64,000 nucleotides of DNA from Coccinella septempunctata (lineage: Eukaryota > Arthropoda > Insecta > Coleoptera > Coccinellidae): contig NC_058194.1 of assembly GCF_907165205.1 (NCBI RefSeq), forward strand, positions 1,426,824 to 1,490,823, in the 5' to 3' direction. This document shows, piece by piece, positions 53,582 to 64,000 of the stretch. Both the position numbers and the translations under genes were made by a program. The notes under the pieces were generated by a model. That model searched no databases and was not told where the DNA came from. It worked only from the letters and a program-made list of their open reading frames with translations. Each line of letters begins with the position of its first letter. Position 1 is the stretch's first letter.

Positions 53582-54371
53582 TATATATATTCTTTTGAAT
53601 GTCAGCAATACATTTTTTGTTATCAAACAATATAGCATATGTATGAGTTTTAGGAAAGGTTAGTGTAACGGGGTACCATACAATTTGGAGTATGATACAA
53701 GAGCTTAGGGAAAAACCTCAGTAAAAAAACCCTGTCTCCCCGTGAGTAGTGTGGTGATTTGTTTACAGAATAAGCTTTTAATACTGAAGGGCTTCTTTTC
53801 CATCAATATAAAAATTTCTTCATCCTCTTCCCATTTCGGAATAATATCTGAAACAAAGAAACAGAAAACGAGAAAAAAAAGTGAATAATAAAGCTTTCAC
53901 TAAAACTTAATCGAAGATTTGAAATAATGTAATAACGCACAGAACCTTCAACATCAACAAATCCATTGTGAAGAAACTTTATAAAAATATCAATAATAAA
54001 AATTCAGCATTATTATTAGAGCAAATGCTGAAAATGACCACCCCCTTCGCTAATACATGCCCTGCATATATTGGGAAATGACCTTTTCAAACCATACAAA
54101 CTTCTCCCCGCTATTTTGGCTGATGAAATACGAATGCGGTCCCTAAGTGGTGCATCATCTCTTATAGGATTCGAATAAATATCATTTTTTAAAAAACCCC
54201 AGTAAAAAAATCCAGAGGATTTAAGTCAGGTGAATCATTGAATCGCATCACATCATATCGATGTTCGAGAGTTCTTCAGGCAAAGAAAAAGAAATAAAAA
54301 AACTCAATCAGTGAATTAGCATCTTAATAATATTTTATTGATTTGTTGATTGATTATTTTCAGCAGGAAGT
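53582..54371 (-). repeat. Transposon interior, repeated at 57902-58699
   Basis: About 790 bp, highly similar to the copy at 57902-58699 by eye. It includes the transposase remnant. Confidence 0.85.
54030..54290 (-). pseudogene. Transposase C-terminal remnant (SPDLNPLDFF type)
   Basis: On the minus strand, in two frames, one reads NDSPDLNPLDFF, then FYWGFLKND, then a basic helical segment ending CISEGGGHFQHLL. This is the end of a Tc1/mariner-type DDE transposase common in insects; the D of SPDLNPLD marks the last catalytic region. One frameshift and no upstream catalytic parts remain. A second copy is at about 58350-58610. Confidence 0.65.
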
Positions 54372-54904
54372 GCAAAATGAAAGTATTTAGGGAAAAGGTA
54401 AAAAAATCAGTTTTTCACAGAAATGCTCCATTTTCGATAAACATTCAAATATCTCTTTTCGAGAAGAAGGATATCACCTGTATTTGACCTTTTCGGAATC
54501 CTCACAAAATAGGCAACTTCTCAACGTAATATGCAGAAAAGGTCTAGTGTCTTTTTTCTATACCACGTCAGATAGAATTCAGCACAAAAAATCACTTCCT
54601 TCAAAACATGAATTTCAATTTTTTTTTCAGAATCCCTGTATAATATTTTGTGGTATTTTTCATTGCATGAATTGAAGTAATCATTCAACAAAATTTACGG
54701 AAAAAAACTGATTCGAAAAGTATTCAATTGTAGCTTCCGCAAGAGAGAAAGCATTTTAAGTGAATAAATTCTACATTTTCATAAAAAACCAAATATCTCG
54801 AAAACTGTGAGACTTTCATATGAACGATTTTTTCACATCAGGTAGAGCACATTCTGATTTACTTTCCGTTTTCGTTTGACGTGGTCTTCACGGGACACCC
54901 TGTA

Positions 54905-55620
54905 TAATAGACTTCTGAGGATGTACTTTATTAAAATCATTCGATAACGTTTATATATCATTAGATTTTTGACATTTTTCTTCGATCAGCAATCTGATAA
55001 TATATAGATGATCTGAAAAACATGGACAATCAGGACATCTAAATCATGTAGCACTAAAGATCTTCTTTAGACTTTGGAGCATTGTCTTTATTGTTGAAGA
55101 AATCGGATTTCTATCAGAGGAGAGATTATTTATTGAAAAAGATAGTGTTAGTATTCACCTATTTTAGATGATCAAAGATGAACGTTTGTTAGATATTTCT
55201 AGAATAACCTTGTATTGTATATATAGTTTTTGTCCTCTAATTGTTGTCAACTTTGGAATTATTTAGGATAATTTAAAAAACTTGATATGAATGACTTCTT
55301 AACTAGACATATTTATTTTACAAGATATGTTTCGAAGAAGGTTCCATTTGAAAGAAAATGGACGTTCCATAGATTCAAGATCCACATCTTCGAATCATAT
55401 CTATAAAATCTGACCACTTGAAAATCAATAGATTAGTGATGGGTGAGTTCATATTTATACGGAATGGTTGACAGTTCGTATGGGAGTTGGAAGAGAAAAA
55501 ACAGGTTCTGATGAATAAATATATTTATAATAAAAAAAAACAAAAATAACTTTAATTCAAAAACATAACACAAATTAATAAAATTGGAAAAAACATAATA
55601 TAAATAGATGGAATTATCGT
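54905..55620. other. No gene recognised
   Basis: About 715 bp of AT-rich sequence with no coding motif, ending downstream of the DUF4806-like gene's stop codon. AATAAA-like signals on the minus strand are plentiful but not distinctive. Confidence 0.5.
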
Positions 55621-56441
55621 TTATTTGTTTTTATTCCTTTCAAATTCATAGCGTTGATTGGCTAGTCGTAACCAGTCTTGAATGGCCCGTTTTATGACGG
55701 CATCATTTAAGTCTGCTGGCGTTTCACTTTCGAAAAGAACATATACAGCCTCTGGAAGCAACACAAAATACAATTAGCTAAATGTTTTTTGATTGAATAT
55801 CAATTACAAGTCGAGAAAATATGCATAAAATATAATCTTTTCAAGAAAAGAATGATTTCAAAATTTTATGGAAAATAATGCATAATCTTTGAAACGATAT
55901 ATGCATTTTAAGATTGAGTTTTTTTTCTATATTTAAAAGAAATTGAAACTGTATGAAGGAAAAAATATTCGTCCGTTTTTGTGGATATTCAAATCTGGCA
56001 TTTTTTAGGAAATGAGCTCAGTGTACGAATAGTTCCGAAGGTTATCGAAATTTTCAACTTACCAATCAATTTTCTGCAGCATTTTAAGGATTGAAAAGAT
56101 TGTTTTGATTTTTGGCCAGCCCAACTGAATTTTCTGGCACATCTATTTGTCAGGAGGAATTTCATCATATTCGTTGTGGCGTGTTTTATGGTAGTGCCAC
56201 CCAATGTCGCCAGTCTTTTTCTCTAAAGAACATCTCTGTGTGACAAAGAAAACTATTTGAGGAGACGATAAGTTAGTACTTACTAAATAATCGGCATAAA
56301 GTGGTTCATCAAGCTTTTCCTCCAAAGCCTTCAGATCACGAGTCTTCTTGAGAGGCATATTGGGAAACTCCGGGGGCTTTGCCATCTGATTCATCTGATT
56401 ATTGCTCAAGATTCTGAGGATTTCTTGAGTGCGATAAGTAT
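55621..56441 (-). CDS. DUF4806-like gene, last three exons (5' part missing)
   Basis: Exon a 56441-56284 (RTQEILRIL, then LKKTRDLKALEEKLDEPLY), exon b 56222-56063 (RLATLGGTTIKHATTNMMKF, LLTNRCARKFSWAGQKSK) and exon c 55751-55621 (EAVYVLFESETPADLN, IQDWLRLANQRYEFER, stop) join in frame. Introns 56223-56283 (61 bp) and 55752-56062 (311 bp) have clean GTAAGT donors and CTTTAG/TTCCAG acceptors. The pieces match the order of the DUF4806 domain, found at the C-terminus of many insect proteins of unknown function. No stop or frameshift lies within the exons. Upstream, at about 56445, the gene meets a LINE fragment, so the promoter and N-terminus are absent. It may be a truncated gene copy or part of a transposon. 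Confidence 0.65.
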
Positions 56442-56444
56442 TCT

Positions 56445-57600
56445 AGGACTACTATGGAATAAGAGGAATAGAGAATGAATGGTTCAGATCCTACCTATCT
56501 GACCGTAAACAGCGGGTAGTTATTGAGGCTGATGGTACAAAAACTATATCGGAAGAGGTATGCATACAACTTGGTGTACCACAGGGGAGTATTTTGGGTC
56601 CTATACTCTTTATCATCTTCATCAATGACCCATCCAACAGAATACAGCAACATATGATAAATTATGCTGATGATTTCAATTTAACCTTGAGTGCAAATAC
56701 CATCCCCGAAATTTTAGACCTAGTGAAAAACGCTCTAGAACAAACTATGCAATGGTTCCAATCCAACAGGCTATGTATGAATGTAGAAAAAACTTGTGCC
56801 ATTCTTTTAAAGACTGCTCAGGCTTCACAGACACTATCTCACATCCAACTCGATAACAACAAAGTTACTCTACAAAACACTGGACGCTTTCTAGGTCTCG
56901 TGATAGATGAAAATTTAAACTGGAGAGAACATATATCAATTCTATGTACGAAACTTACTTCCATCTGCTACTCACTAGGAGTCTTAAGAAATTACTTGGA
57001 CCTATCATCCATGAAAATGATTTATCAGGCGACATTTGAATCCAGGCTAAGATATGGCATTTTATTCTATGGAAGTGCAAGCACCATGGGTCGTGTTCTG
57101 ATGATACAGAAAAGAGCTATTCGGACGATTATGCAAATGACCAGCAGAGAATCGTGTAGAGGAATATTCAGACAAAATAACTTGCTGACTGCAATTGCAA
57201 TTCATATACAGGAGTGCCTTATTTTTGTATTCAAAAATAAACATTACTTCCAAACTAAATCGGTAACAACGTACAACACTAGAACAACAAAGTTGAAATA
57301 TCCAAAACATAGACTAACACTGACCGAAAAGGGACCAGAATACAGTTGCATTAAATATTACAACAAGGTTACAGATCACATAAGAGAAACAACAGCACTT
57401 AAAATTTTCAAAAAACAAATCTTCAAACTGTTGGTACAAATAGAACCCTATACTGTTGATGAATTTCTAATGTATGAGATGGGAGATACCTCAAACTGTT
57501 AATTACATACCTTGACACTATTTCATTTCAAGAAGTAATGTATTATTATGTTGCTACTTAATTTGAAATAAAGCTTATTATTATTATTTTATTATTCTGC
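56445..57600 (+). mobile_element. 5'-truncated CR1/Jockey-group LINE, RT to 3' end
   Basis: It begins inside RT and ends in a (TTA)n stretch at 57575-57592, with AATAAAGC just before it. The left junction abuts the DUF4806-like exon. Confidence 0.8.
56450..57502 (+). pseudogene. LINE reverse transcriptase, C-terminal half
   Basis: The frame reads YYGIRGIENEWFRSYL, GVPQGSILGPILFIIFINDP, then the catalytic YADD (56663-56674), FLGLVIDENLNW, and a C-terminal thumb region with YGILFYGSAS and QKRAIRTI. The end EPYTVDEFLMYEMG resembles that of the CR1-like LINE at 15176. It is open throughout, and the first ATG, at 56594, is internal. RT fingers and endonuclease are missing, so it is a dead 5'-truncated insertion of fairly recent age. 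Confidence 0.85.
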
Positions 57601-57901
57601 GCTACTTCCTCAGAAATACTTTACAATCGCATCATGATTTTCTCATAAAATCTTGATGGTCCAAATGCTCTTGGACTCGAACAGCTTATAATGCTGGACG
57701 ATCCCGATCCAGTGTTCGATAAACTGAAAAAATGAAAAATTGCTCAAGTAAAACAAGAAATCATTCATATCTATACCGTCGATGAACTATTTTTCATGGT
57801 TCCTATAATTTGAAAGTTTTTTTTTTAATTGTTTGGAAGGTTTGTGAAGAAGTTGAATTCAATAAATTCAGCTCAGATTATTTGAGATTGTAGCAAGTAG
57901 T
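57601..57901. other. No gene recognised
   Basis: About 300 bp between the LINE end and the transposon interior copy; no motif seen. Confidence 0.5.
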
Positions 57902-58699
57902 AATATATATTCCTTTAAATGTCAGCAATACATTTTTTGTTATCAAACAATATAGCATATGTATGAGTTCTAGCAAAGGTTAGTGTAACGGGGTACCACA
58001 CAATTTGGAGTATGATACAAGAGCTTAGGGAAAAACCTCATTAAAAAAACCCCGTCTCCCCGTTAGTAGTGTAGTGATGTCAGATTTTTTTACAGAATAA
58101 GCTTTTAATACTGAAGGGCTTCTTTTCCATCGATATAAAAATTTCTTCATCCTCTTCCCATTTCGAAATAATATCTGAAACAAAGAAACAGAAAACGAGA
58201 AAAAAAAGTGAATAATAAAGCTTTCACTAAAACTTAATCGAAGACTTGATATAATGTAATAACGCACAGAACCTTCAACATCAACAGATCCATTGTGAAG
58301 AAACTTTATAAAAATATCAATAATAAAAATTCAGGATTCTTATTAGAGCAAATGCCCAAAATGACCACCCCCTTCGCTAATACATGCCCTGCATATATTG
58401 AGAAATGACCTTTTCAAACCATACAAACTTCTCCCCGCTATTTTGGCTGATGAAATACGAATGCGGTCCCTAAGTTGTGCTTCATCTCTTATAGGATTCG
58501 AATAAATTTCATTTTTTAAAAAACCCCAGTAAAAAAATCCAGAGGATTTAAGTCAGGTGAATCATTGAATCGCATCACATCATATCGATGTTCGAGAGTT
58601 CTTCAGGCAAAGAAAAAGAAATAAAAAAACTCAGTCAGTAAATTAGCATCTTAATAACATTTTATTGATTTGTTGATTGATTATTTTCAGCAGGAAGTG
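57902..58699 (-). repeat. Second copy of the long-TIR transposon interior, interrupted by Pao
   Basis: It matches 53582-54371 and ends at CAGGAAGTG, where the Pao LTR begins; the first copy continues CAAAATGAAAG at this point. The left terminal repeat is missing. A transposase remnant is at about 58350-58610. Confidence 0.85.
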
Positions 58700-60528
58700 T
58701 GTTCAAAATCGAGGGTGTTATGATTTTGTAATTGAAGAGTAGTGGACTGTATGAGAAGATAATTGAGTTGGAGATGGTATAAAAACATTTATTGAGTATC
58801 GTTCACAATCCTAAAATGAATATGTCACCTGCATGAAGCTAATACAGTAAAAGCAACTAATATTAACCACATCTATAAACTCAGAGAGACATTATTCAAC
58901 TAAAAACAAGAGATGGTCCAGAGCAGTTCAAATGAGAAGTCACTTGATGTCAAACTTAGACGTTGAGGAGTTCAATAAATTTAATATCAACACAACGGTT
59001 ACACAGTGATAGAGCAATCAATTGAAAATTGATTGCGAGAGCCTCTTTATTCTATCAGAAAACGCGAGGGTTAGAATACTGAATTTTAAAGAGAAGACGC
59101 GGGAGTACAGAGAAATAGGCCAGAGGTGAAACTGCAATGTCTAAGTCTGATCATCAACGAGAAATCTATACATTAAATATGAGTTGATCACTAATGTTAA
59201 TGTAAGTATGAGCAGAACAAGAGTCGCACAAGTATAATGGGAAGCACAATTAATGAATTTGAGAAGCACTAGAACATAAAAAATAATATGAAAAGGGCAA
59301 TAAATTGTAACTAAATGAGAAGCTCAACAATAATTAATTAAATGAAAAGGACAATCATAATTAATCTGAGAAGAACATAGTATAATTCATTTAAATTGAG
59401 ATGATCTTGAAGAGTGCAAAAATTTATCATTGAATTCAACATTTACAGAGACGAACTGCTCACAAGTAAGCACTATTAAACGTTCATCAGAAAAACAGAA
59501 GAAACAATTGATAAATTAAGAGAAGTCAAGAGAGTACTGAGTCAAATCCCTAATCATAGATTTTTGAGATGTGCTGAAGGCTGAGAAAACTAACATGTAT
59601 GTTGAGTCCGATGAATGAATATAGAAAAGAATCAATGAGAGTACATATTATAAAGAGTAGACCATACCAAATGAGTATACACGAGTACTCGAGCAGACTT
59701 TCCAGGGTGGAGCTCAGGTCGAAGTGTATCGAGCAATCTCAATGATCGTTTAACTAAAGTTGAGGTGTTCACATCCTGTTCTGAGGAAAACAGCTACATC
59801 CAGGGTCCACCCTGGAGAATACGAGGATTCATTCATCTGAAACTCAACAACATTAATTAGTCATATGTACAAAGAGGTGATCATAAGAGTTGTCTTAAAA
59901 AATGATTAAACTGATTCTAATAAATTGGAATATCATGAGCAGACAATAAATCACTAATCAATTTTATTGAGATGGACTTGAGAAGTTTCAATCCTGGTGC
60001 TAATTATGAAATATAATAAAATATATATTTCTGAGAAGGCAATGGTTCGATTTGTCTTGAGTGGACAATTCAATTGAGCGGTGCTAGCAAGGATTATGAG
60101 TCTATTTCAAGATTCTGAAATCTCTTGCACGTGGACGAATTTCAGGAGAATGAAATTATCATGAAAAAGGAGTAATTAATAATTTTGAGTAGTCTGAGTG
60201 TACTTTACCTTATGAGAAGAACAATTTAGCACCAGGATTGTGCGAGAAGACTTGAAAAGTGAGAACAACTAAAAGAGGTGAACTTAAAATGAGGTTATAC
60301 AAATCAGAATGATAGCAGAGAGAAGTTACTACAACGGTGCTAACAAAGAGAATCCTTAAGAATATGTGTGAATGTGTAGTTTTTCACTTCTGAAAAACAC
60401 TGAAAGTGGGGCCGCTGCGTCGTTCAACCAGCGCACCGAAGAATCGGGGTACCATACGTGGCCACCGGAGCTGGTCAGGAGCGTCGACTAGAGAGAGGTC
60501 GGAGGGGGGCTTCGCTCAATTTTTAACA
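58700..60528 (-). repeat. LTR of Pao element 2
   Basis: Begins TGTTCAAAATCGAGG and ends CAATTTTTAACA. It is homologous over its whole length to 9129-11006, with a deletion of about 50 bp near 60000 and many small changes, so it is more diverged from element 1 LTRs than those are from each other. Confidence 0.9.
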
Positions 60529-60950
60529 TTCCGCCCGCCATAACTAACAGCGTTAGTTATCGAGATGACTAGAGAGGTTGAAATTCCTTCTTGGTTGCTT
60601 CGTCTGAAGAGTTGACTGGTAGAATTGCTTTCTTCGAGATTGGTCGGGTTAGAGTGGACGTGGAGGTCTTGAAGGTACCCTGGGTGTATGGTCATTACTC
60701 GCCCTAATGGCCACTAAGAAGGAGGTAATCGCTCGTCAGTGATGAGAAAGGGACGAGATTGTCTGACACGTTGTTCTGGCAATTGTCTCATGAGTTGTTC
60801 TCTCATATCTCGTTGCCTTACACATATAACACACTGGGCCCCTTCTTCCAATGATCCAATATTGTTGTCAGATGGTGGACAGTATGAGTTGTGTACCTCT
60901 ATGGAGTGTTCGTTTGTGAGCAGAATCTATAATCAGAGAAGTGAAGATGC
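60529..60950 (-). pseudogene. Pao copy 2 integrase remnant without core
   Basis: Same arrangement as 11007-11443: the zinc-binding stretch (CVICVRQR near 60825) leads within a few codons into the DERLPP region (about 60735). An additional stop and small deletions occur, including loss of about 25 bp near 60840. The catalytic core is absent at the same junction as in copy 1. Confidence 0.72.
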
Positions 60951-61885
60951 TTGCTATCTGGGTCTAAGAGAGCGTTGGTGATTCGTCCGCCTACACGAAT
61001 TACACCCTCATGATCGATGAACACAGTGAGTCTACTGAACACATGTGAGGATGACAGAGCAGTACCATTTTGAAGAGCCTTGAGTTCTTGAGGAAAATAC
61101 ACTTGTTGAGTAGCCTTGATCCAATAGATCCTTGATTTTTCCAAGTCAGTTGAGGTGAGCGGAGTTGAGAAGTTCAGACTTGAGGAGTGTCTGAGTCGGG
61201 CGAGGACTCTTAAACAAAGAGAGGTGATTCTTAACAGTTTATTGAGAGAAGAATACCTGTATATAAGATCCCACGAGTAGTCTTGAGTTACGGCCGTGAG
61301 GAGGTTCTTGGTGGGTCTTGCTTCAGATTCGGGGTCAATTGTCGTTGCCGGCTGACGATTGGGCCAGGAATCTGGTGACTTGGAAATCCATGGTGGTCCC
61401 GTCCACCATAGAGTGCTGTTCAGTAGTTGAGATGACGAGAAGCCACGAGAAGCACAGTCAGCTGGATTTTCCTTGCCGGAAACGTATCTCCATTGCGCAG
61501 TTGGAGTTAGGTCTTGGATGAGCTCTACCCTGTTTCGAATAAAGTCCTTCCAGCGAGCTGGGTGAGATGTGATCCACGAGAGAGAGAGACTGTTGAGTCC
61601 GTCCACAAAGTCGTTGAGTGTGTATCTGTGTATCTAAAACACGATGAGCATAATTAGTTAACTTGGCCATAATGAGAGATGCTGAGAGTTCAAGTCGCGG
61701 GATTGTGAGGCGTTTCAAAGGCGTTACTTTTGTTTTCGAGCAGAGCAATGTGACTTTGGATCCTGTGGACGGTGAGCGGACTACGAGATAGAGGACTGCT
61801 GCCATGGCAAGTTGAGAAACATCAGAGAAGCCGTGAAGTTCTATGGTAGCATTTTCTCGGGTGCCTACCCATCGAAGAGCACGTA
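60951..61885 (-). pseudogene. Pao copy 2 RNase H and connection domain
   Basis: Frames 61606-60899 and 61805-61458 carry MAAVLYLVVRSPSTGSKV, LTIPRLELSASL and SWITSHPARWKDFIRNRVEL, matching copy 1 closely. A frame change sits at the short GA run (61578-61589), so the copy lacks the in-frame expansion of copy 1. The region is cut at 61885 by the solo LTR; the chain continues at 63254. Confidence 0.82.
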
Positions 61886-63248
61886 GTAATGAATCCCAGT
61901 TTTCTGAGGAAAATTGGAATTCATTTTAGTGCATTCCTTCCGTTTTACATTTCCGTCTTTGAAAATATTTTAATTCTCGAATATTCAGTACGTTCATTCC
62001 GATAGGCAGAGTAAATGTAAAAAACCGTTTATCTGTGTTTAACGTTGTTTTTCTTACATGCCGTTGAAGATTTCGACGTTTTTCATCTGTTGATATGCGA
62101 TAAACCGGAGCTGACGACGTTTTTCATTCTTGTCGCATTCTGGAATTTTCAGATTTTTACCGTGAGGGGGGATTTGCCTATAAAAGCAAATTTTCCCCCG
62201 CAACGGTCACTTTTTAACTTTTGCACGTTTACTTCAGTACTTCGACTTGTGACTTTTCGCTCTTTGATTTCAGTTTTAACGTGGCGACTTCTGCTTTTGA
62301 TCCAGCTCTTTTTACTGTTTTTACTTTTTACTTAGTTTTCCGGTTTTCGCCGTTTAAGAATAATTTTCTTGTGTTGCATCTTTCCTTTGATTTTCCGCGA
62401 GTGCCTGAAACAAAGAAGGTAGTTCCTCGTCTGTACCGTTCAGTTTCCTTGTTAGACCTACACCGATTACTTCTTTGACTTTGACACTGCTGTACTGTAT
62501 CGCTTTTTGTAGTATTTTATCGTTCTTCACCCTGTTTCGCGAGTCTGACTTTTCCCTTCGCTATCAGTCATGGTGCGCAAGCCATTGGGGTACTGAAGGG
62601 AAAGTCTCGTCAACCCCCCTGTCCGCGTTCCGCGTCATAAGCGTTGAATCCGAAATCTCTTCTTTCCTATCAGTAATGGCGCGTTATAGCCCATGAGTAG
62701 AGAATAAGAGATACCGCCCGCCGTCAGTGAAATCCCGTAGTTGCGCTAAAAATAGACCTTTTCTTCGCTATCAGTCATGGTGCGTTATAGCCCTTGGGGT
62801 AGCGAATAGAAGTCTCGAGTAGACCCTCCCTGGTTGTGTTTCATTTCCGGAGGAATACAATTACATCCCGATACCGTATAGCAAGTCCTTAGTATTCGTT
62901 CCGTCAGTTCTGGTTGGCGCATTTCATTGAACCTTTAATTTTTCACTGCACCCGGTATAAACTTTATAAAGTGCTCGTGACCGGATATAATTTCCCGAAT
63001 GTATGTTCGCTTATAGATTCGCTCATAGTTCATACCTACACATATCTCCCTTGTACATATAATCAGTTTCCGAAGGTGTGAATAAACTTTTACACAATTT
63101 GATTTTGACTACTTCGTTATCGCTACCACCCTAGATAACAGCGAACTCTGTCTTCGACTAGTAGCTACTCTGGTAGGTTTGCTATTCTTCCTATTGAAAA
63201 GAATAGCTGGCGCTCGAGATAAGTATTCTCCGACGTGACCACGTTACA
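61886..63248 (+). repeat. Probable solo LTR in Pao copy 2, flanked by ACGTA
   Basis: The 1363-bp intruder lies between two ACGTA copies (61881-61885, 63249-63253), and removing it with one ACGTA gives the arrangement of copy 1. It ends CACGTTACA. It has TATAAA boxes at 62956 and 62965, AATAAA at 63081, and no coding signature, all consistent with an LTR read on the plus strand. The start, GTAATG, lacks the usual initial T. Confidence 0.6.
62556..62812 (+). repeat. Three copies of a 50-bp hairpin in the solo LTR
   Basis: Units at 62556-62605, 62661-62705 and 62762-62812 share CTATCAGTCATGGTGCG and a following AGCCCTTGGGGTAG. In the third, TTCGCTA pairs with TAGCGAA. Spacing is about 103 bp. 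Confidence 0.7.
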
Positions 63249-63253
63249 ACGTA

Positions 63254-63986
63254 TACTGGCCAGTGATTTGAGATCTTCTCTGATGTTACACCATCTTTCT
63301 GTGAGTTGAGGTGACAGTGGCTCGTCCCATGACAGTTTCTGGAGCCAAAGTTCCTGCAACAACATTTTGGCCCTGATCGTGACAGGGGATACTAAACCAA
63401 GTGGATCAAAGTGTTGAGCAATATGAGATAACATAGTACGTTTAGTTACCACAGACCCAGATGAGCTTGAGTTGATCTTGAATGAGAAGTAATCCTCTTG
63501 AGGATACCAGAGGAGGCCTAGAAGTTTCGTTGAAGTAGGACAGTCGTCAAATGAGATTGGCGATGGTATTTCTTCCTCGGTTACCATCTTGAGCGTACTT
63601 GGAGAGTTCGATTGCCACTTTACTAAGGGGAGGCCGCCCGCCATGCAGAAATTTTTCAAGTCGATAGCGATTTCTGAGAGTTCTTCCTTCGTGTCTGCAC
63701 CACCATAGATATCATCAACATAGCGACCTTTGGTGAGTGGTGGAATGGCGAGTGGATACTTGTGACCTTCATCTTTGATGAGCTGGAGGAGGACTCGAAT
63801 GGCCAAGAAGGGAGCAGCCTTGGTTCCATAGGTGACGGTGGTGAGGTGGTACGTCGCTATCTCATCTTCTGAGTTTTGCCAGAGAATCCATTGGAGATCT
63901 AAATCGTCTGGATGCACCATGATCTGTGTATACATCTTCCTGATGTCTGTGGAAAACACAAATTTAAAGCGACGTACCCAGAACAA
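63254..63986 (-). pseudogene. Pao copy 2 reverse transcriptase, palm region
   Basis: The frame shows VRRFKFVFSTDIRKMY (first catalytic D), MVHPDDLDLQW, TVTYGTKAAPFLAIR and RYVDDIYGG. Unlike copy 1 it keeps the segment before FSTDI. The frame listed to 63165 runs into the solo LTR after about 63254. The protein continues to the right beyond the window. By itself the segment has no stop, but RNase H and integrase are broken or missing. Confidence 0.85.
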
Positions 63987-64000
63987 TACATCAATAACAT

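Larger units (their letters stand above)
52980..54902 (-). mobile_element. DNA transposon with terminal inverted repeats of about 0.5 kb
   Basis: Ends CAGGGTGTCCCG and CGGGACACCCTG, flanked by TA (52978-52979, 54903-54904). The arms 52980-53502 and 54360-54902 pair over most of their length, with a 30-bp indel, and could form a long hairpin. The interior holds a decayed transposase tail. Confidence 0.8.
58700..64000 (-). mobile_element. Pao/BEL retrotransposon copy 2, continues past the window
   Basis: The LTR is followed on the minus strand by the integrase remnant, RNase H and RT, in the same order and with the same integrase-core deletion as copy 1. It is interrupted by a probable solo LTR at 61886-63248. 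Confidence 0.88.

Noticed and set aside
62045..62696. Three overlapping plus-strand ORFs rich in Phe and Leu
   Set aside because: They lie in the solo LTR, in pyrimidine-rich sequence, without any motif.

Overview
The window looks like intergenic chromosomal DNA of an animal, most probably an insect. It is AT-rich, has no bacterial-style operons, and carries the usual arthropod mix of retroelements: Pao/BEL, Ty3/gypsy and copia LTR elements, CR1-, Jockey/R1-, RTE- and Dong/R4-like LINEs, a Penelope-like element, and DNA transposons of the Tc1/mariner, DD82E-like and Harbinger types. I found no complete ordinary host gene. Three pieces are not obviously selfish DNA: the last three exons of a DUF4806-like gene (55621-56441, minus strand), a ubiquitin-specific-protease-like fragment (41880-42480, minus strand) inside a large fold-back element, and a three-exon Harbinger-derived nuclease gene (36095-38183, minus strand).

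Layout from left to right. 1-4645: two head-to-tail Penelope-like copies, the second with an intact 838-codon ORF, ending in a 222-bp (AT)n tract. 4884-9128: a head-to-head duplicated BEL gag with a LINE fragment in the hinge, followed by a decayed BEL gag-pol cut off by a Pao LTR. 9129-23100: a Pao/BEL element on the minus strand. Its right-hand LTR was entered by a CR1-like LINE (15071-19120), next to which a DD82E-type transposon (19141-21373) later landed. 23101-36094: a stack on the minus strand. A Jockey/R1-like LINE is split once by a one-LTR gypsy element (23700-30108), itself carrying a Tc1-like transposon in gag (27641-29056), and once by a plus-strand RTE-like LINE (30837-34464). 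The stack is followed by a CR1-like ORF1. 36095-38183: the Harbinger gene. 38420-44143: an LTR split by a 5.4-kb fold-back element (38638-44025) whose arms are tandem arrays. 44160-47952: a LINE fragment fused to a copia 5' end with its LTR. 48034-52136: an intact Dong-like LINE sitting in a (TAA)n tract. 52980-54902: a transposon with terminal inverted repeats of about 0.5 kb. 55621-57600: DUF4806-like exons abutting a LINE RT fragment. 57902-64000: a partial copy of the long-TIR transposon, entered by a second Pao element that is itself entered by a probable solo LTR.

The window is best read as a record of nested insertions. Five junctions can be dated relative to each other because the interrupted sequence is visible on both sides: Tc1 in gypsy gag, gypsy in LINE ORF2, RTE in LINE ORF1, LINE and DD82E element in the Pao LTR, and solo LTR in Pao pol. 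The elements with uninterrupted long ORFs, and so the best candidates for recent activity, are the Penelope-like copy (1642-4158), the Dong-like LINE (48131-52051) and ORF2 of the CR1-like LINE (15176-18013). The RTE-like LINE has one visible frameshift. Both Pao copies lack the integrase catalytic core at the same place, so they appear to be a deleted lineage that moves in trans.

All family names come from recognising motifs by eye. No database search was run, and the species is not identified.
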